From: Marinobacterium halophilum
Lineage (GTDB): Bacteria; Pseudomonadota; Gammaproteobacteria; Pseudomonadales; Balneatricaceae
Assembly: GCF_003014615.1 (NCBI RefSeq)
Contig: NZ_PYGI01000013.1
Coordinates: 1 to 64,000, forward strand
Length of the DNA: 64,000 nt
Direction of reading: 5' to 3'
The position numbers and the translations under genes are program-made. The notes beneath the pieces are model-generated. The model saw nothing but the letters and a program-made list of their open reading frames with translations, had not been told where the DNA came from and searched no databases. This document shows positions 43,363 through 52,197 of the stretch, piece after piece; position 1 is the stretch's first letter; every line of letters starts with the position of its first letter.

Positions 43363-44247
43363 TCAGCGCATCTGCTTCAATGCAGCGATACGGTCATCCA
43401 GTGGTGGATGGCTGGAGAACAGTTCCATGAAGCCCTGCTTCAGGTGGCTGTTGATGCCAAAGGCGGTCATCTGGCTTGGCATCTGATCAGGGATGCCGGA
43501 TTCTGCCTTCAGGCGTTGCAGTGCGCCGGCCATGGCGTGCGGGCTGGCCAGCTGAGCGCCTGCTTCATCAGCGCGGAATTCGCGGCGACGTGAGAACCAG
43601 GCAACGATCATGGACGCGAATACGCCGAAGATGATTTCGAAAATGAATGTGGTGATGTAGAAACCGATGCCAACACCGCCCTCTTCGTCACGGCGCAGGA
43701 ACGAGTCGACGGCATAGCCGACGATGCGCGCAAAGAACATGACGAATGTGTTTACGACACCCTGAATCAGTGCCAGCGTCACCATGTCGCCATTGGCAAC
43801 GTGACCGATCTCGTGCGCGAGTACGGCGCGGATCTCTTCGGGACGAAAACGCTGCATTAAACCAGCGCTGACAGCGACCAGGGCGTCGTTCTTGTTCCAG
43901 CCAGTAGCAAAGGCATTGGCCTGCTGGGCGGGGAAAATACCAACCTGGGGCATTTTGATACCGGCTTGCTGAGACAGTTCTGCCACGGTATCGAGCAGCC
44001 AGCGTTCTTCTTCGCTGCGAGGCTGTTCAATCAGCTGAGTGCGGGTCGACATTTTGGCCATCATTTTCGACATCAGCAGGGAAATGATGGAACCAGCAAA
44101 ACCGAATACCGCACAGAAGATCAGCAACGAGGTCAGATTAAGACCGTTGCCGCTCAGGTAGTGGCTCACTCCCAGAAGGTTCAGCGTGACGCTGGCAACA
44201 AGAATGACCGCAAGGTTGGTGGCAAGAAAAAGGATGATTCGCATCAT
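43363..44247 (-). CDS. htpX: Membrane-bound zinc protease HtpX
   Basis: HtpX is a heat-shock-type M48 metalloprotease that removes misfolded inner-membrane proteins, with FtsH. The 294-residue protein has two N-terminal helices, the active site LAHEIGH with the downstream Glu in [11 protein letters not shown], and two more helices between. Motif order and length are typical. Two ATG codons lie together at 44247 and 44244. It is divergent from the methyltransferase gene. Confidence 0.96.
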   Translation of the reverse strand: MMRIILFLATNLAVILVASVTLNLLGVSHYLSGNGLNLTSLLIFCAVFGFAGSIISLLMSKMMAKMSTRTQLIEQPRSEEERWLLDTVAELSQQAGIKMPQVGIFPAQQANAFATGWNKNDALVAVSAGLMQRFRPEEIRAVLAHEIGHVANGDMVTLALIQGVVNTFVMFFARIVGYAVDSFLRRDEEGGVGIGFYITTFIFEIIFGVFASMIVAWFSRRREFRADEAGAQLASPHAMAGALQRLKAESGIPDQMPSQMTAFGINSHLKQGFMELFSSHPPLDDRIAALKQMR

Positions 44248-44317
44248 GGTGGTTCATCGTTCCTTAAATTGGGTTTGCGGATTAGATATGGGCACGGCAG
44301 GAAAGTTTCAATGTGCG

Positions 44318-44347
44318 TTGGCTGCAGTTTACCTCAATCGGTATACT
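44318..44347 (+). promoter_or_regulatory. Promoter of the methyltransferase gene
   Basis: TTGGCT (44318-44323) and TATACT (44342-44347) with 18-base spacing, 27 bases before the ATG. Confidence 0.5.
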
Positions 44348-44373
44348 GCGCGACTTTTATGAAGGGCAGATGG

Positions 44374-45288
44374 ATGCAAACGATCATCGATTGGATGGGG
44401 CAGCAGCTCCGGCAGGCTTCGGGAGAGTGTCGGCGACTCTTTCATGGGCGTGGCGGTGCCGTACCCGGGTATGAGTGGCTGGTAGTCGACTGGCTGCCGC
44501 CCGTAGCGGTGATGCGGGCGTATGCGCCGACTGAGCCGGAAGCGGTCGCCGAGTTGATCCGGTGGCTTGAAACGCAACCGGAAGTTGAGGCTGTGGTCTG
44601 GCAGCCGCGCGGTCAAGGGCCGGAGGGTGCGGTTCAGGTGCTTTCCGGTGAGGTTGACGGGCCCTATGCGGTTATTGAAGCGGGATTGCGTTACCAGGTT
44701 GATGCGAGTGCGGCCCAGAACACCGGTCTGTTTCTGGATATGCGTCCGGGGCGGGCGTGGGTTCGGGAGCAGGCTCGGGGTGCCAAAGTGCTCAACCTGT
44801 TCGCTTATACCTGCGCATTTTCGGTGGCCGCTGTTGCGGGGGGGGCCGAGCGTGTGGTGAATGTTGATATGAGCTCGAGGGCACTCTCTACCGGACGTCG
44901 CAACCACCAGTTGAATGATCAGCGCGAGGCGGATGTCCGCTATCTTGCGGTAAACCTGCTCAAGTCCTGGAGTCGGGTGCGCAAGCCTGGGCCTTATGAT
45001 CTGGTGGTGATAGACCCACCAAGTTTTCAGCCGGGCAGCTTTGTGGCCGTGAAGGACTACATCAAGGTGTTGCGGCGTCTACCTGAATTGACCTGTCCGG
45101 GGGCGAGAGTTGTCCTGTGCCATAATGACCCGAAAGAAACGCGTCAGTTTCTGGAAACGCTAATGCGTGAAAATCTGCCGGATTTCACTCGTCTGGAAAG
45201 CTTTGGCGCGGGTGATGATTTTCCCGAGCGGGGTGATGCTCAGGGGCTCAAAGTGACGGTGTATCAGCGAGGGGAGGCGGTTGTTTGA
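44374..45288 (+). CDS. Class I SAM-dependent methyltransferase, RlmI-like
   Basis: The 304-residue protein has the SAM site VLNLFAYTCAFSVAA, an acidic loop VVNVDMSSRAL followed by GRRNHQLN, and the catalytic-loop IDPPSFQPGSF, all as in RlmI/RlmL-type RNA methyltransferases. The PUA domain of RlmI is absent, so the substrate is uncertain, probably an RNA. ATG 44374 follows AAGGG at good spacing; ATG 44359 is the alternative. The next gene starts on its stop codon, so the two are translationally coupled. Confidence 0.85.
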   Translation: MQTIIDWMGQQLRQASGECRRLFHGRGGAVPGYEWLVVDWLPPVAVMRAYAPTEPEAVAELIRWLETQPEVEAVVWQPRGQGPEGAVQVLSGEVDGPYAVIEAGLRYQVDASAAQNTGLFLDMRPGRAWVREQARGAKVLNLFAYTCAFSVAAVAGGAERVVNVDMSSRALSTGRRNHQLNDQREADVRYLAVNLLKSWSRVRKPGPYDLVVIDPPSFQPGSFVAVKDYIKVLRRLPELTCPGARVVLCHNDPKETRQFLETLMRENLPDFTRLESFGAGDDFPERGDAQGLKVTVYQRGEAVV

Positions 45289-45764
45289 TTTGTATCGATC
45301 TGGAGGCCAGTGGTCTGGCGCGTGAATCCTATCCCATTGAGGTCGCTTGGAAGTGTACCGAAAGTGGTGCCAGTGACACCTTTCTGATCAATCCGGGCAC
45401 GGTAGGTGGCTGGGATTATTGGGATGAGTGTGCCGAGGAGTTGCACGGGATTGAGCCTGAGTTGTTGGCGCAGGAAGGAATCAGTGCTGACGCTGCCTGT
45501 TCACGCCTCAATGCTGCGCTGGCGGGTCGGGATGTCATCAGTGATGCGTTGGAATATGACGGTTTCTGGTTGCGGCGCCTGTTCCGGGCCTGTGACGTGG
45601 AGCCGGGTTTTCTGTTGGTAGGGCTGGAAGCGGTACTGAGTACCGAGGAACGAATTCAGTATCAGTTTATTGCTCGCGCGCAGTTTCGTCGTCATCGGGC
45701 GCTGCAGGACGTGAATGACCTGATATCGGCAATCACGGCGGCCCGCAGCGAGTGTGGCGGCTGA
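45285..45764 (+). CDS. DEDDh exonuclease-like protein
   Basis: The 159-residue protein resembles a minimal DnaQ/RNase T-type 3'-5' exonuclease: the DxE site in CIDLEASGL, a second acidic region (AGRDVISDALEYDGFW) and HRALQDV, giving the His and last Asp. It begins with TTG 45285, seven bases after GGGGAGG, overlapping the stop of the methyltransferase gene. The coupling suggests a shared role in RNA metabolism, but the substrate is unknown. Confidence 0.75.
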   Translation: MICIDLEASGLARESYPIEVAWKCTESGASDTFLINPGTVGGWDYWDECAEELHGIEPELLAQEGISADAACSRLNAALAGRDVISDALEYDGFWLRRLFRACDVEPGFLLVGLEAVLSTEERIQYQFIARAQFRRHRALQDVNDLISAITAARSECGG

Positions 45765-45771
45765 CTAACTT

Positions 45772-46140
45772 TTAGAGGTTGCCGACCTGTTCTTCAATCA
45801 GGCTGCGCAGCTCTTGATAGGTATCGACGTTTTCAGGGGCAAAGTAGAGCTTGTAGTACTGGCGTTCAACCAGACGTCCCTTGTTGCCGTTGATGTTGTC
45901 CTTGTAGGTCGCGTAGAGGTAGCTCATCTGCAGATGGATGACGTGTGTTTGTGCGGGCAGATCAAGCTCGTGTCCTTCCAGATCGAAGCGTGTTTTACGT
46001 TCCTTGATACTGTAGAACGATATTTCGGCGATATGGTTAAGGTTGAGTAGAAAATTTGATGTCACTGGGACCAGGTGGCGCTGTTCCAGGCCGTTGTGTT
46101 CCATCTGGATGCCGCTGTTTTTCTTGATTTTAATAAACAT
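45772..46140 (-). CDS. Hypothetical protein, 122 aa
   Basis: Not recognised. The sequence is compact, with mixed alpha/beta character, no signal peptide and no membrane helix. Charged and Tyr-rich segments (SYLYATYKDNINGN, RQYYKLYFAPENVDTY) suggest a small soluble protein. ATG 46140 is used. It is convergent with the exonuclease-like gene and follows alaA on the same strand after about 100 bases. No function is proposed. Confidence 0.6.
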   Translation of the reverse strand: MFIKIKKNSGIQMEHNGLEQRHLVPVTSNFLLNLNHIAEISFYSIKERKTRFDLEGHELDLPAQTHVIHLQMSYLYATYKDNINGNKGRLVERQYYKLYFAPENVDTYQELRSLIEEQVGNL

Positions 46141-46242
46141 GATGACTCTCTGTCAGTGGCGGGTAACTGCCTCTGAGTATATGTCATTGTGGTGACGGTT
46201 TGTTGACAGCCCGCCGGAAAAAACGGGCTGCCAGTCTCTGGC

Positions 46243-47457
46243 TTACTGTTCGTAAGTGCGCAGGAAATTGCCGATGCGCTCGATGGCATCGCGCAGCAGT
46301 TCCTTGGAGGGCAGGAAGACCAGGCGGAAATGTTGGGTGTCCGGATAGTTGAAGCCGCTGCCCTGTACGATCAGAACTTTCTGCTGCTGGAGAAGATCCA
46401 GTGCGAATTTTTCGTCGTTGCGGATCGGGTAGCGGGCCGGGTCCAGCTTCGGGAACAGGTACATGGCGCCCTTGGGCTTGACGCAGGATACGCCCGGAAT
46501 TTCGTTCAGCATCTCCCAGGCGAGGGTGCGCTGTTCGTGCAGGCGACCGCCGGGAATGATCAGCTCGTTAATGCTCTGATATCCGCCCAGGGCGGTCTGA
46601 ATGGCATGCTGCGCCGGAACATTGGCGCACAGGCGCATGCTGGATAGCATGTCGAAGCCTTCGATCAGGTCGCGGGCCTTGTGTTTCGGGCCGCTGATGA
46701 TCATCCAGCCGGAGCGGAATCCGGCGGCACGGTAGGTCTTTGACAGGCCGTTGAAGGTGATGCAGATTACGTCATCGGCCAGCGAGGCCAGTGAGGTGTG
46801 TTGTTCACCGTCGTACAGGATCTTGTCGTAAATCTCGTCAGCGAACACGATCAGCTTGTGCTCTCGCGCCAACTCAAGAATTTCCAACAGCAGTGATTCC
46901 GGATACAGGGCACCGGTGGGGTTGTTCGGGTTGATGACGACAATGCCGCGGGTGTTGGGCGTGATCTTGCTGCGAATGTCGTTGATATCCGGGAACCAGT
47001 CCTGCTGTTCGTCACATACATAATGCACCGGGTTGCCGCCGGCGAGGCTTACGGCTGCTGTCCACAGCGGGTAGTCCGGTGCCGGAATCAGCATTTCGTC
47101 ATTGTCGTTTAGCAGTCCCTGCATTGCCATGACGATCAGTTCGGATACGCCATTGCCGATATAAATATCTTCAATGCCGACATTGGCGATGTTCTTGCGC
47201 TGGCACTCCTGCATGATGGCCTTGCGCGCTGAAAACAAGCCCTTGGAGTCGCAATAGCCCTGCGAGGCGGGCAAATTGAGGATTACATCCTGAACGATCT
47301 CTTCCGGTGCCTCGAAGCCCCAGGGGGCCGGGTTGCCGATGTTCAGCTTGAGGATGCGGTGACCTTCCTCTTCGAGGCGTTTTGCCTCTTGCAGGACAGG
47401 GCCACGAATATCGTAACAGACGTTGATCAGCTTGTTTGATTTGCGAATGACAGACAT
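46243..47457 (-). CDS. alaA: Alanine aminotransferase AlaA-like
   Basis: The enzyme would make alanine from pyruvate and glutamate with PLP. The 404-residue protein is a fold-type I aminotransferase with NPNNPTGALY, the aspartate in FADEIYDKILYD and the PLP lysine in GLSKTYRAAGFRSGW, and its opening (SNKLINVCYDIRGPVLQEAKRLEEEG) matches AlaA/YfbQ. ATG 47457 replaces a longer frame to 47547. Related glutamate-dehydrogenase start sequences at the right edge would share the glutamate pool. Confidence 0.93.
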   Translation of the reverse strand: MSVIRKSNKLINVCYDIRGPVLQEAKRLEEEGHRILKLNIGNPAPWGFEAPEEIVQDVILNLPASQGYCDSKGLFSARKAIMQECQRKNIANVGIEDIYIGNGVSELIVMAMQGLLNDNDEMLIPAPDYPLWTAAVSLAGGNPVHYVCDEQQDWFPDINDIRSKITPNTRGIVVINPNNPTGALYPESLLLEILELAREHKLIVFADEIYDKILYDGEQHTSLASLADDVICITFNGLSKTYRAAGFRSGWMIISGPKHKARDLIEGFDMLSSMRLCANVPAQHAIQTALGGYQSINELIIPGGRLHEQRTLAWEMLNEIPGVSCVKPKGAMYLFPKLDPARYPIRNDEKFALDLLQQQKVLIVQGSGFNYPDTQHFRLVFLPSKELLRDAIERIGNFLRTYEQ

Positions 47458-47662
47458 CTTCTCGTTCCTGAGCTCCAGGCGCGACGGGCGGGCGTATGCA
47501 TGAGGCCGAGCGTGGCACTGACTGGACAGCAAATTTAAAGTCGCCAATCATACGCGTTCGGCAGTGGCCGTGACAATGGCGGTCCGGGATTCTCGATGAC
47601 AACGAAGAGGTGTGTATTTTGAGTGGAAACCGCAAGGTGTCGCCGACAGGGGAGGCGGTAGC

Positions 47663-48331
47663 ATGAAAGACTGGTCCGGCTTGTGCGCGCAGGCGCTCAA
47701 TTTTCACCCAGGCATGGCATTGGAGGATATTTTGGGTCCGCAACCGCTGCCCCGTAGTGAGCTGGTGCTGGTGTCGGATGACCGAATATTCTCGGTCATG
47801 ACACGGCGTATTTTCCGGGCGGGTCTCAGGCATGCACTGGTGGATGCGAAGTGGCCTGCATTTGAAAAGGCATTCTATTACTTCAATCCGGACGCGGTGC
47901 AGGAGATGAGTGATGAGATGTTGGAGGCGTTGATGCATAACACCGATATTATCCGTCACTTTGGCAAGATCAAGGCGACTCGTGCAAATGCGATGTTGAT
48001 GTGTGATTTGGCCCATGAACACGGCAGTGTTGCTCGATTGATCGCGGATTGGCCCGAAGAGGATATCGTCGGCCTGTGGACACTGCTCAAAAAACGGGGA
48101 AAGCAGCTGGGTGGCAACTCCGGTGCCTATTTCCTGCGCATGCTGGGTAAGGATACATTCATGTTGACCGATGATGTGGTTGTTGCGCTGAAAGCGCAGG
48201 GCATTATTGACAAAAAGCCCACGGCTCAGCGTGACCTCAAGCAGGTGCAGACGGCATTCAATGAGTGGCGTCAGCAGTCCGGCAAACCGTTGTGTCAGAT
48301 CAGCCGGGTGCTGGCGTGCAGTGTCGGTTAA
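47663..48331 (+). CDS. DNA-3-methyladenine glycosylase I-like protein
   Basis: The 222-residue protein resembles Tag: WPAFEKAFYYFNPDAVQEM and NTDIIRHFGKIKATRANA correspond to the helical core of the enzyme that removes 3-methyladenine from DNA. The zinc-binding ends of E. coli Tag are not evident, so it belongs to a diverged Tag group. ATG 47663 has GGGGAGG seven bases upstream. It overlaps the convergent syd gene by four bases. Confidence 0.8.
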   Translation: MKDWSGLCAQALNFHPGMALEDILGPQPLPRSELVLVSDDRIFSVMTRRIFRAGLRHALVDAKWPAFEKAFYYFNPDAVQEMSDEMLEALMHNTDIIRHFGKIKATRANAMLMCDLAHEHGSVARLIADWPEEDIVGLWTLLKKRGKQLGGNSGAYFLRMLGKDTFMLTDDVVVALKAQGIIDKKPTAQRDLKQVQTAFNEWRQQSGKPLCQISRVLACSVG

Positions 48332-48915
48332 GACTGATCGGTTAAGGGCAGTGGGGTCAGATTGCGCAGCAGCTCGCCCAGAGAGCTGGCGAGTTGCTCT
48401 TGAGGAGGTTTGCCGGGTCGCTCCAGCCAGATGTGGCCGCTCTGGTTATCGATGCTGAGGAAGTAATCGGTGTCAGGTTCCAGGGTTGCGAAGAACAGGG
48501 TGAGCGGGCGCTTTTGCTTGTGCTTGCTCAGTGCGTGACCGACCAGGTTGGCGCGTAAGCGCTCCAGATCTTCGGGATTCCAGGCCTGCAGCAGACAGAT
48601 CTCGCGGCCGTCCGGCAGTCGGGCAGGCAGGGGGTCTGACCAGTAACGGCTGAAGTATGTGGCCAGTGCCGGGTGGATGGTGATGCCCAGTGCGGTACTT
48701 AAACGGTCGAACATATCGGTGCCGTCGTGATTGTGTACCGGATGCCAGCTGACTTCTACACCGGCATTGGCCGTGTGTTGGTAGCACTGGCTTGGCCAGT
48801 CGGGATCATAGGGCAGGCGGGGCCAACCGGATGCGGAATGCAGGGCATCGACCTGTTGCATAAAGCTGTCCAGGGCCTGTGCGGTATCGGTATCCATCAT
48901 CATCCTATCGCTCAT
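48328..48915 (-). CDS. syd: SecY-interacting protein Syd
   Basis: Syd is a peripheral membrane protein that binds SecY and can interfere with defective translocons. The 195-residue protein shows the family features: a DLERLRANLVGHALSKHKQKRPLTLFFATLE block and the acidic concave region (YFSRYWSDPLPARLPDG). Length is typical. It is divergent from the tRNA array promoter. Confidence 0.9.
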   Translation of the reverse strand: MSDRMMMDTDTAQALDSFMQQVDALHSASGWPRLPYDPDWPSQCYQHTANAGVEVSWHPVHNHDGTDMFDRLSTALGITIHPALATYFSRYWSDPLPARLPDGREICLLQAWNPEDLERLRANLVGHALSKHKQKRPLTLFFATLEPDTDYFLSIDNQSGHIWLERPGKPPQEQLASSLGELLRNLTPLPLTDQS

Positions 48916-49029
48916 TCATGAATCTGTTCGGCACTCTGTCGTAACCGCTGGATCGCTGCAAGTGCTTGTTATGGATTGTTCAATCTTTGTACTGCGCTGT
49001 AATAAAACGAATTTTCTTGAAATAAGTGG

Positions 49030-49057
49030 TTGACAACTTTTTGAAACCCCTTAAAAT
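49030..49057 (+). promoter_or_regulatory. Strong promoter of the tRNA array
   Basis: TTGACA at 49030-49035 and TAAAAT at 49052-49057, 16 bases apart, followed by the GC-rich discriminator GCGCACC typical of stringently controlled stable RNA promoters. Confidence 0.8.
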
Positions 49058-49112
49058 GCGCACCTCATTCACAGGGCAACGCCACAACGGTTGACCAAGT
49101 GATTGAAGAAGT

Positions 49113-49189
49113 GGAGTGGTAGTTCAGTTGGTTAGAATACCTGCCTGTCACGCAGGGGGTCGCGGGTTCGAGTCCCGTCCATTCCGCCA
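49113..49189 (+). tRNA. tRNA-Asp (GTC), copy 1
   Basis: 77 bases including encoded CCA; anticodon loop CTGTCAC, acceptor pair GGAGTGG/CCATTCC, TTCGAGTCC arm. Confidence 0.97.
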
Positions 49190-49236
49190 CCTCTTTATCA
49201 ACGTGCTGATGAAGTTGTAATATAGCCAAGTGTTTT

Positions 49237-49312
49237 GGGCGAATAGCTCAGTTGGGAGAGCATCTGCCTTACAAGCAGAGGGTCGGGGGTTCGAACCCCT
49301 CTTCGCCCACCA
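49237..49312 (+). tRNA. tRNA-Val (TAC), copy 1
   Basis: 76 bases with encoded CCA; anticodon loop CTTACAA, acceptor pair GGGCGAA/TTCGCCC. Confidence 0.97.
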
Positions 49313-49318
49313 AAGCAC

Positions 49319-49395
49319 GGAGTGGTAGTTCAGTTGGTTAGAATACCTGCCTGTCACGCAGGGGGTCGCGGGTTCGAGTCCCGTCCATTCCGCCA
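49319..49395 (+). tRNA. tRNA-Asp (GTC), copy 2
   Basis: Identical to copy 1 through the mature region; separated from the preceding tRNA-Val by six bases. Confidence 0.97.
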
Positions 49396-49442
49396 CCTCT
49401 TCATCGAAGTGCTGATGAAGTTGTAATATGGCCAAGCGTTTT

Positions 49443-49518
49443 GGGCGAATAGCTCAGTTGGGAGAGCATCTGCCTTACAAGCAGAGGGTCGGGGGTTCGA
49501 ACCCCTCTTCGCCCACCA
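49443..49518 (+). tRNA. tRNA-Val (TAC), copy 2
   Basis: Identical to tRNA-Val copy 1. Confidence 0.97.
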
Positions 49519-49522
49519 AAAC

Positions 49523-49599
49523 GGAGTGGTAGTTCAGTTGGTTAGAATACCTGCCTGTCACGCAGGGGGTCGCGGGTTCGAGTCCCGTCCATTCCGCCA
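49523..49599 (+). tRNA. tRNA-Asp (GTC), copy 3
   Basis: Identical to copy 1; four bases after the preceding tRNA-Val. Confidence 0.97.
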
Positions 49600-49646
49600 C
49601 CTCTTCATCGAAGTGCTGATGAAGTTGTAATATAGCCAAGCGTTTT

Positions 49647-49722
49647 GGGCGAATAGCTCAGTTGGGAGAGCATCTGCCTTACAAGCAGAGGGTCGGGGGT
49701 TCGAACCCCTCTTCGCCCACCA
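49647..49722 (+). tRNA. tRNA-Val (TAC), copy 3
   Basis: Identical to tRNA-Val copy 1. Confidence 0.97.
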
Positions 49723-49726
49723 AAAC

Positions 49727-49803
49727 GGAGTGGTAGTTCAGTTGGTTAGAATACCTGCCTGTCACGCAGGGGGTCGCGGGTTCGAGTCCCGTCCATTCCG
49801 CCA
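49727..49803 (+). tRNA. tRNA-Asp (GTC), copy 4
   Basis: Identical to copy 1. Confidence 0.97.
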
Positions 49804-49850
49804 CCTCTTCATCGAAGTGCTGATGAAGTTGTAATATGGCCAAGTGTTTT

Positions 49851-49926
49851 GGGCGAATAGCTCAGTTGGGAGAGCATCTGCCTTACAAGCAGAGGGTCGG
49901 GGGTTCGAACCCCTCTTCGCCCACCA
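49851..49926 (+). tRNA. tRNA-Val (TAC), copy 4
   Basis: Identical to tRNA-Val copy 1. Confidence 0.97.
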
Positions 49927-49932
49927 AAACGC

Positions 49933-50009
49933 GGAGCGGTAGTTCAGTTGGTTAGAATACCTGCCTGTCACGCAGGGGGTCGCGGGTTCGAGTCCCGTCC
50001 GTTCCGCCA
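49933..50009 (+). tRNA. tRNA-Asp (GTC), copy 5, variant acceptor stem
   Basis: Same as the other tRNA-Asp genes except that the acceptor stem is GGAGCGG/CCGTTCC instead of GGAGTGG/CCATTCC, i.e. one base pair changed from T-A to C-G on both strands. Confidence 0.97.
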
Positions 50010-50303
50010 ACATCGAGAGCGCATGGAAATCATTTCATGCAACGGTCTCTAAAGGACGAAGTGATAACGGCTTTGATCCTGCCATCTTTGAATAATTCTA
50101 TTGATAGAAAAATAACCCTGTCTATGTTAGTAGGCCGGATTTTTTGTGTCTGTCATGTGTCGTTTGCCTGGTATTATCGGTCGACCCGAATTCGCTGTAC
50201 TCTCTCTGCTTATATGCAGCCCGCTGCATAGACCTGTTGGTTTTACCTCTACTTCATGTGTCTGGTATAGAATCCTCTTTTTTGTGCGCGGGCTCAGCTG
50301 TTC
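50010..50303 (+). other. Gene-free region after the tRNA array
   Basis: GCATGGAAAT/ATTTCATGC at 50022-50041 can fold into a stem with one bulge and may end the tRNA transcript, though no T-run follows. The rest is moderately AT-rich with no recognisable gene; the promoter of the next gene should lie near 50240-50290. Confidence 0.4.
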
Positions 50304-51263
50304 ATGAATATACCCTTGCCTTATCAGTCATCTGCGATCAGGCTGCAAACCATCGCCAGTCGACTTGTTGCGGATCATGATGTCCATCTTTCGGTGTTGA
50401 GGCTGGATAATATTCATGCCGAGATTAGCGGTAACAAATGGTTCAAGCTGTTGCCGGTTTTGCAGGCTGCCCGCGAGAGTGGGCAGTCGCTGTTGAGTTT
50501 TGGTGGTGCCTGGTCAAATCATGTTCACGCCCTGGCATATGCAGGGCATTGTTTGGGTATTAAAACCATCGGCGTGATTCGAGGCGAGCCTGAATATGCT
50601 GATAATGCGATGCTCAGTGATGCGCAGCGTTGGGGTATGCGGCTGCATTTTGTGTCCCGGTCTGAGTACCGGCAACGTCATGAGATGAAATATCATGATC
50701 AATTGCGGCAGCAGCATGGGCCTGTTCAGGTGATTCCTGAAGGGGGCGCAACCCTTGAGGCTGTGCATAGCGTGCAGTCTATCTGGCAGTTGCCAGCACT
50801 TGCGGGTGAGGCATGTGATTACCTGGTGACGGCAGTGGGTACCGGTAGCACGTTGGCAGGATTGGTGGCAGGGCGTCCCGAACATGCTCATGTATTGGGT
50901 GTGCCGGTGTTGAAATATGATCAGCGCCTGATTCAGGATGTACGCACATGGCTGCAGCTGCAGGGGGTTGACCCGGAGGCAGGCTGGTCACTATTGCCTG
51001 ATGCGCATCAGGGCGGGTATGCGCGGCTCGGCGCGGAGTTGGCGCGGACGTTGCGGGTGCTGGAAGCGGGATTCGATTTGCCGCTGGACCCGGTATATAC
51101 CGGCAAGGCGATGATGGCATTGATGCGCGCCGTGTTGCAGGGGAATATTCCATCGGGCAGTCGGGTTGTATTCCTGCACACTGGCGGGCTGCAGGGGCGG
51201 CGAGGCATGACGCAACGATTGTCAGTGCTGGCACCTGATTTTACCGGGCCACTGGCTCTATAA
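50304..51263 (+). CDS. PLP-dependent ACC deaminase / D-cysteine desulfhydrase family protein
   Basis: The 319-residue protein is a fold-type II PLP enzyme: PLP lysine in SGNKWFKL, FGGAWSNHVHALAYAG as the next conserved block, and the phosphate loop in AVGTGSTLAGL. These match the 1-aminocyclopropane-1-carboxylate deaminase/D-cysteine desulfhydrase group; substrate choice cannot be read from sequence here, and D-cysteine is as likely as ACC. ATG 50304 has only a weak ribosome-binding site. It precedes nadK by 43 bases. Confidence 0.85.
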   Translation: MNIPLPYQSSAIRLQTIASRLVADHDVHLSVLRLDNIHAEISGNKWFKLLPVLQAARESGQSLLSFGGAWSNHVHALAYAGHCLGIKTIGVIRGEPEYADNAMLSDAQRWGMRLHFVSRSEYRQRHEMKYHDQLRQQHGPVQVIPEGGATLEAVHSVQSIWQLPALAGEACDYLVTAVGTGSTLAGLVAGRPEHAHVLGVPVLKYDQRLIQDVRTWLQLQGVDPEAGWSLLPDAHQGGYARLGAELARTLRVLEAGFDLPLDPVYTGKAMMALMRAVLQGNIPSGSRVVFLHTGGLQGRRGMTQRLSVLAPDFTGPLAL

Positions 51264-51306
51264 TACTGATATCCAATACGAATAAGACTGGAGTGTGTGG
51301 CGAGGC

Positions 51307-52194
51307 ATGGATAACTTTCGAAATATCGGTTTGATCGGGCGGCTCGGCAGCAAATCCGTGATCGACACGTTGAAGCAGTTGATGCGGTTTTTGGATGATC
51401 GTGGCCTGAATGTGATTCTGGACCAGAATATTGCCGAGGTCATGCCGGGTCACGGCCAGCAGGTATGTAAACAGAAGATGATGGGCGAAATCTGTGATCT
51501 TGCCATCGTAGTTGGCGGTGATGGCAGTTTACTGGGGGCTGCTCGTTCACTGGCGCAAAGCAAGATTCCGGTGTTGGGTATCAATCGGGGTAATCTGGGC
51601 TTCCTGACCGACATCCCGCCACTGGATTTTGAAGAAAAGCTGAGTGAGGTCTTGTCTGGCCGTTACACCGTAGATAGTCGCTTCCTGCTGGATGTGGAGA
51701 TCAAACGCAATGGTGAGCCTATTGGTGAGATGACCGCGTTGAATGATTGCGTTGTGCACCCGGGCAAGGCAACGCGGATGATTCATTTTGAGCTCTATAT
51801 TGAAGGTCAGTTCGTATACACCCAGAAATCGGATGGCCTGATCGTATCGACCCCGACGGGCTCGACGGCATATGCATTGTCCGGGGGTGGTCCGATCATG
51901 CATCCGAAACTGGATGCGCTGGTTCTGGTGCCAATGTTCCCGCACACCTTGTCCAGTCGTCCGATTGTGGTGGATGGCAATAGCGAGCTCAAGCTGGTCA
52001 TCAGTGAGGATAACAAAACCTATCCTGCGATCTCATGCGATGGCCAGTTGAACCAGAGTCTTGCCCCCGGTGATAGTATTACCATCCGCAAGCGGTCGCA
52101 GAAGTTGAAATTATTGCATCCGCTGGATTACGATTTTTATCGTACGTGTCGTGAAAAGCTGGGATGGGGCACCAAACTGGGCGAACAGGAGTGA
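51307..52194 (+). CDS. nadK: NAD kinase
   Basis: NadK phosphorylates NAD to NADP with ATP. The 295-residue protein has GGDGSLLGAAR (about 62-72), NRGNLGFLTD and PTGSTAYALSGGGPI, the conserved motifs of bacterial NadK. ATG 51307 (MDNFRNIGLIGR) aligns with the start of Pseudomonas NadK as I remember it; GTG 51295 is the alternative. It opens the conserved run nadK - phosphatase - rhomboid - DUF1315 - DUF2797 - pepN. Confidence 0.96.
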   Translation: MDNFRNIGLIGRLGSKSVIDTLKQLMRFLDDRGLNVILDQNIAEVMPGHGQQVCKQKMMGEICDLAIVVGGDGSLLGAARSLAQSKIPVLGINRGNLGFLTDIPPLDFEEKLSEVLSGRYTVDSRFLLDVEIKRNGEPIGEMTALNDCVVHPGKATRMIHFELYIEGQFVYTQKSDGLIVSTPTGSTAYALSGGGPIMHPKLDALVLVPMFPHTLSSRPIVVDGNSELKLVISEDNKTYPAISCDGQLNQSLAPGDSITIRKRSQKLKLLHPLDYDFYRTCREKLGWGTKLGEQE

Positions 52195-52197
52195 GAT

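Larger units (their letters stand above)
49190..49850 (+). repeat. Four conserved spacers of 47 bases with hairpins inside the tRNA array
   Basis: The Asp-to-Val spacers (49190-49236, 49396-49442, 49600-49646, 49804-49850) are nearly identical. Each has CTTCATC/GATGAAG (CTTTATC in the first, still pairable by a G-T wobble) forming a seven-base stem with an eight-base loop. Val-to-Asp spacers are only 4-6 bases. The unit repeats about every 204-206 bases. Confidence 0.85.

Noticed and set aside
49113-50009. Regular ~205-base repeats resembling a CRISPR or satellite array
   Set aside because: The repeats are complete tRNA genes with CCA ends and conserved spacers; no short direct repeats with unique spacers occur.
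49148-50013. Minus-strand open frames over the tRNA array with TGLEPATPCVTGRYSNQLNY-like translations
   Set aside because: These are antisense readings of tRNA-Asp and tRNA-Val genes, a well-known spurious annotation; identical copies follow the tRNA repeat exactly.
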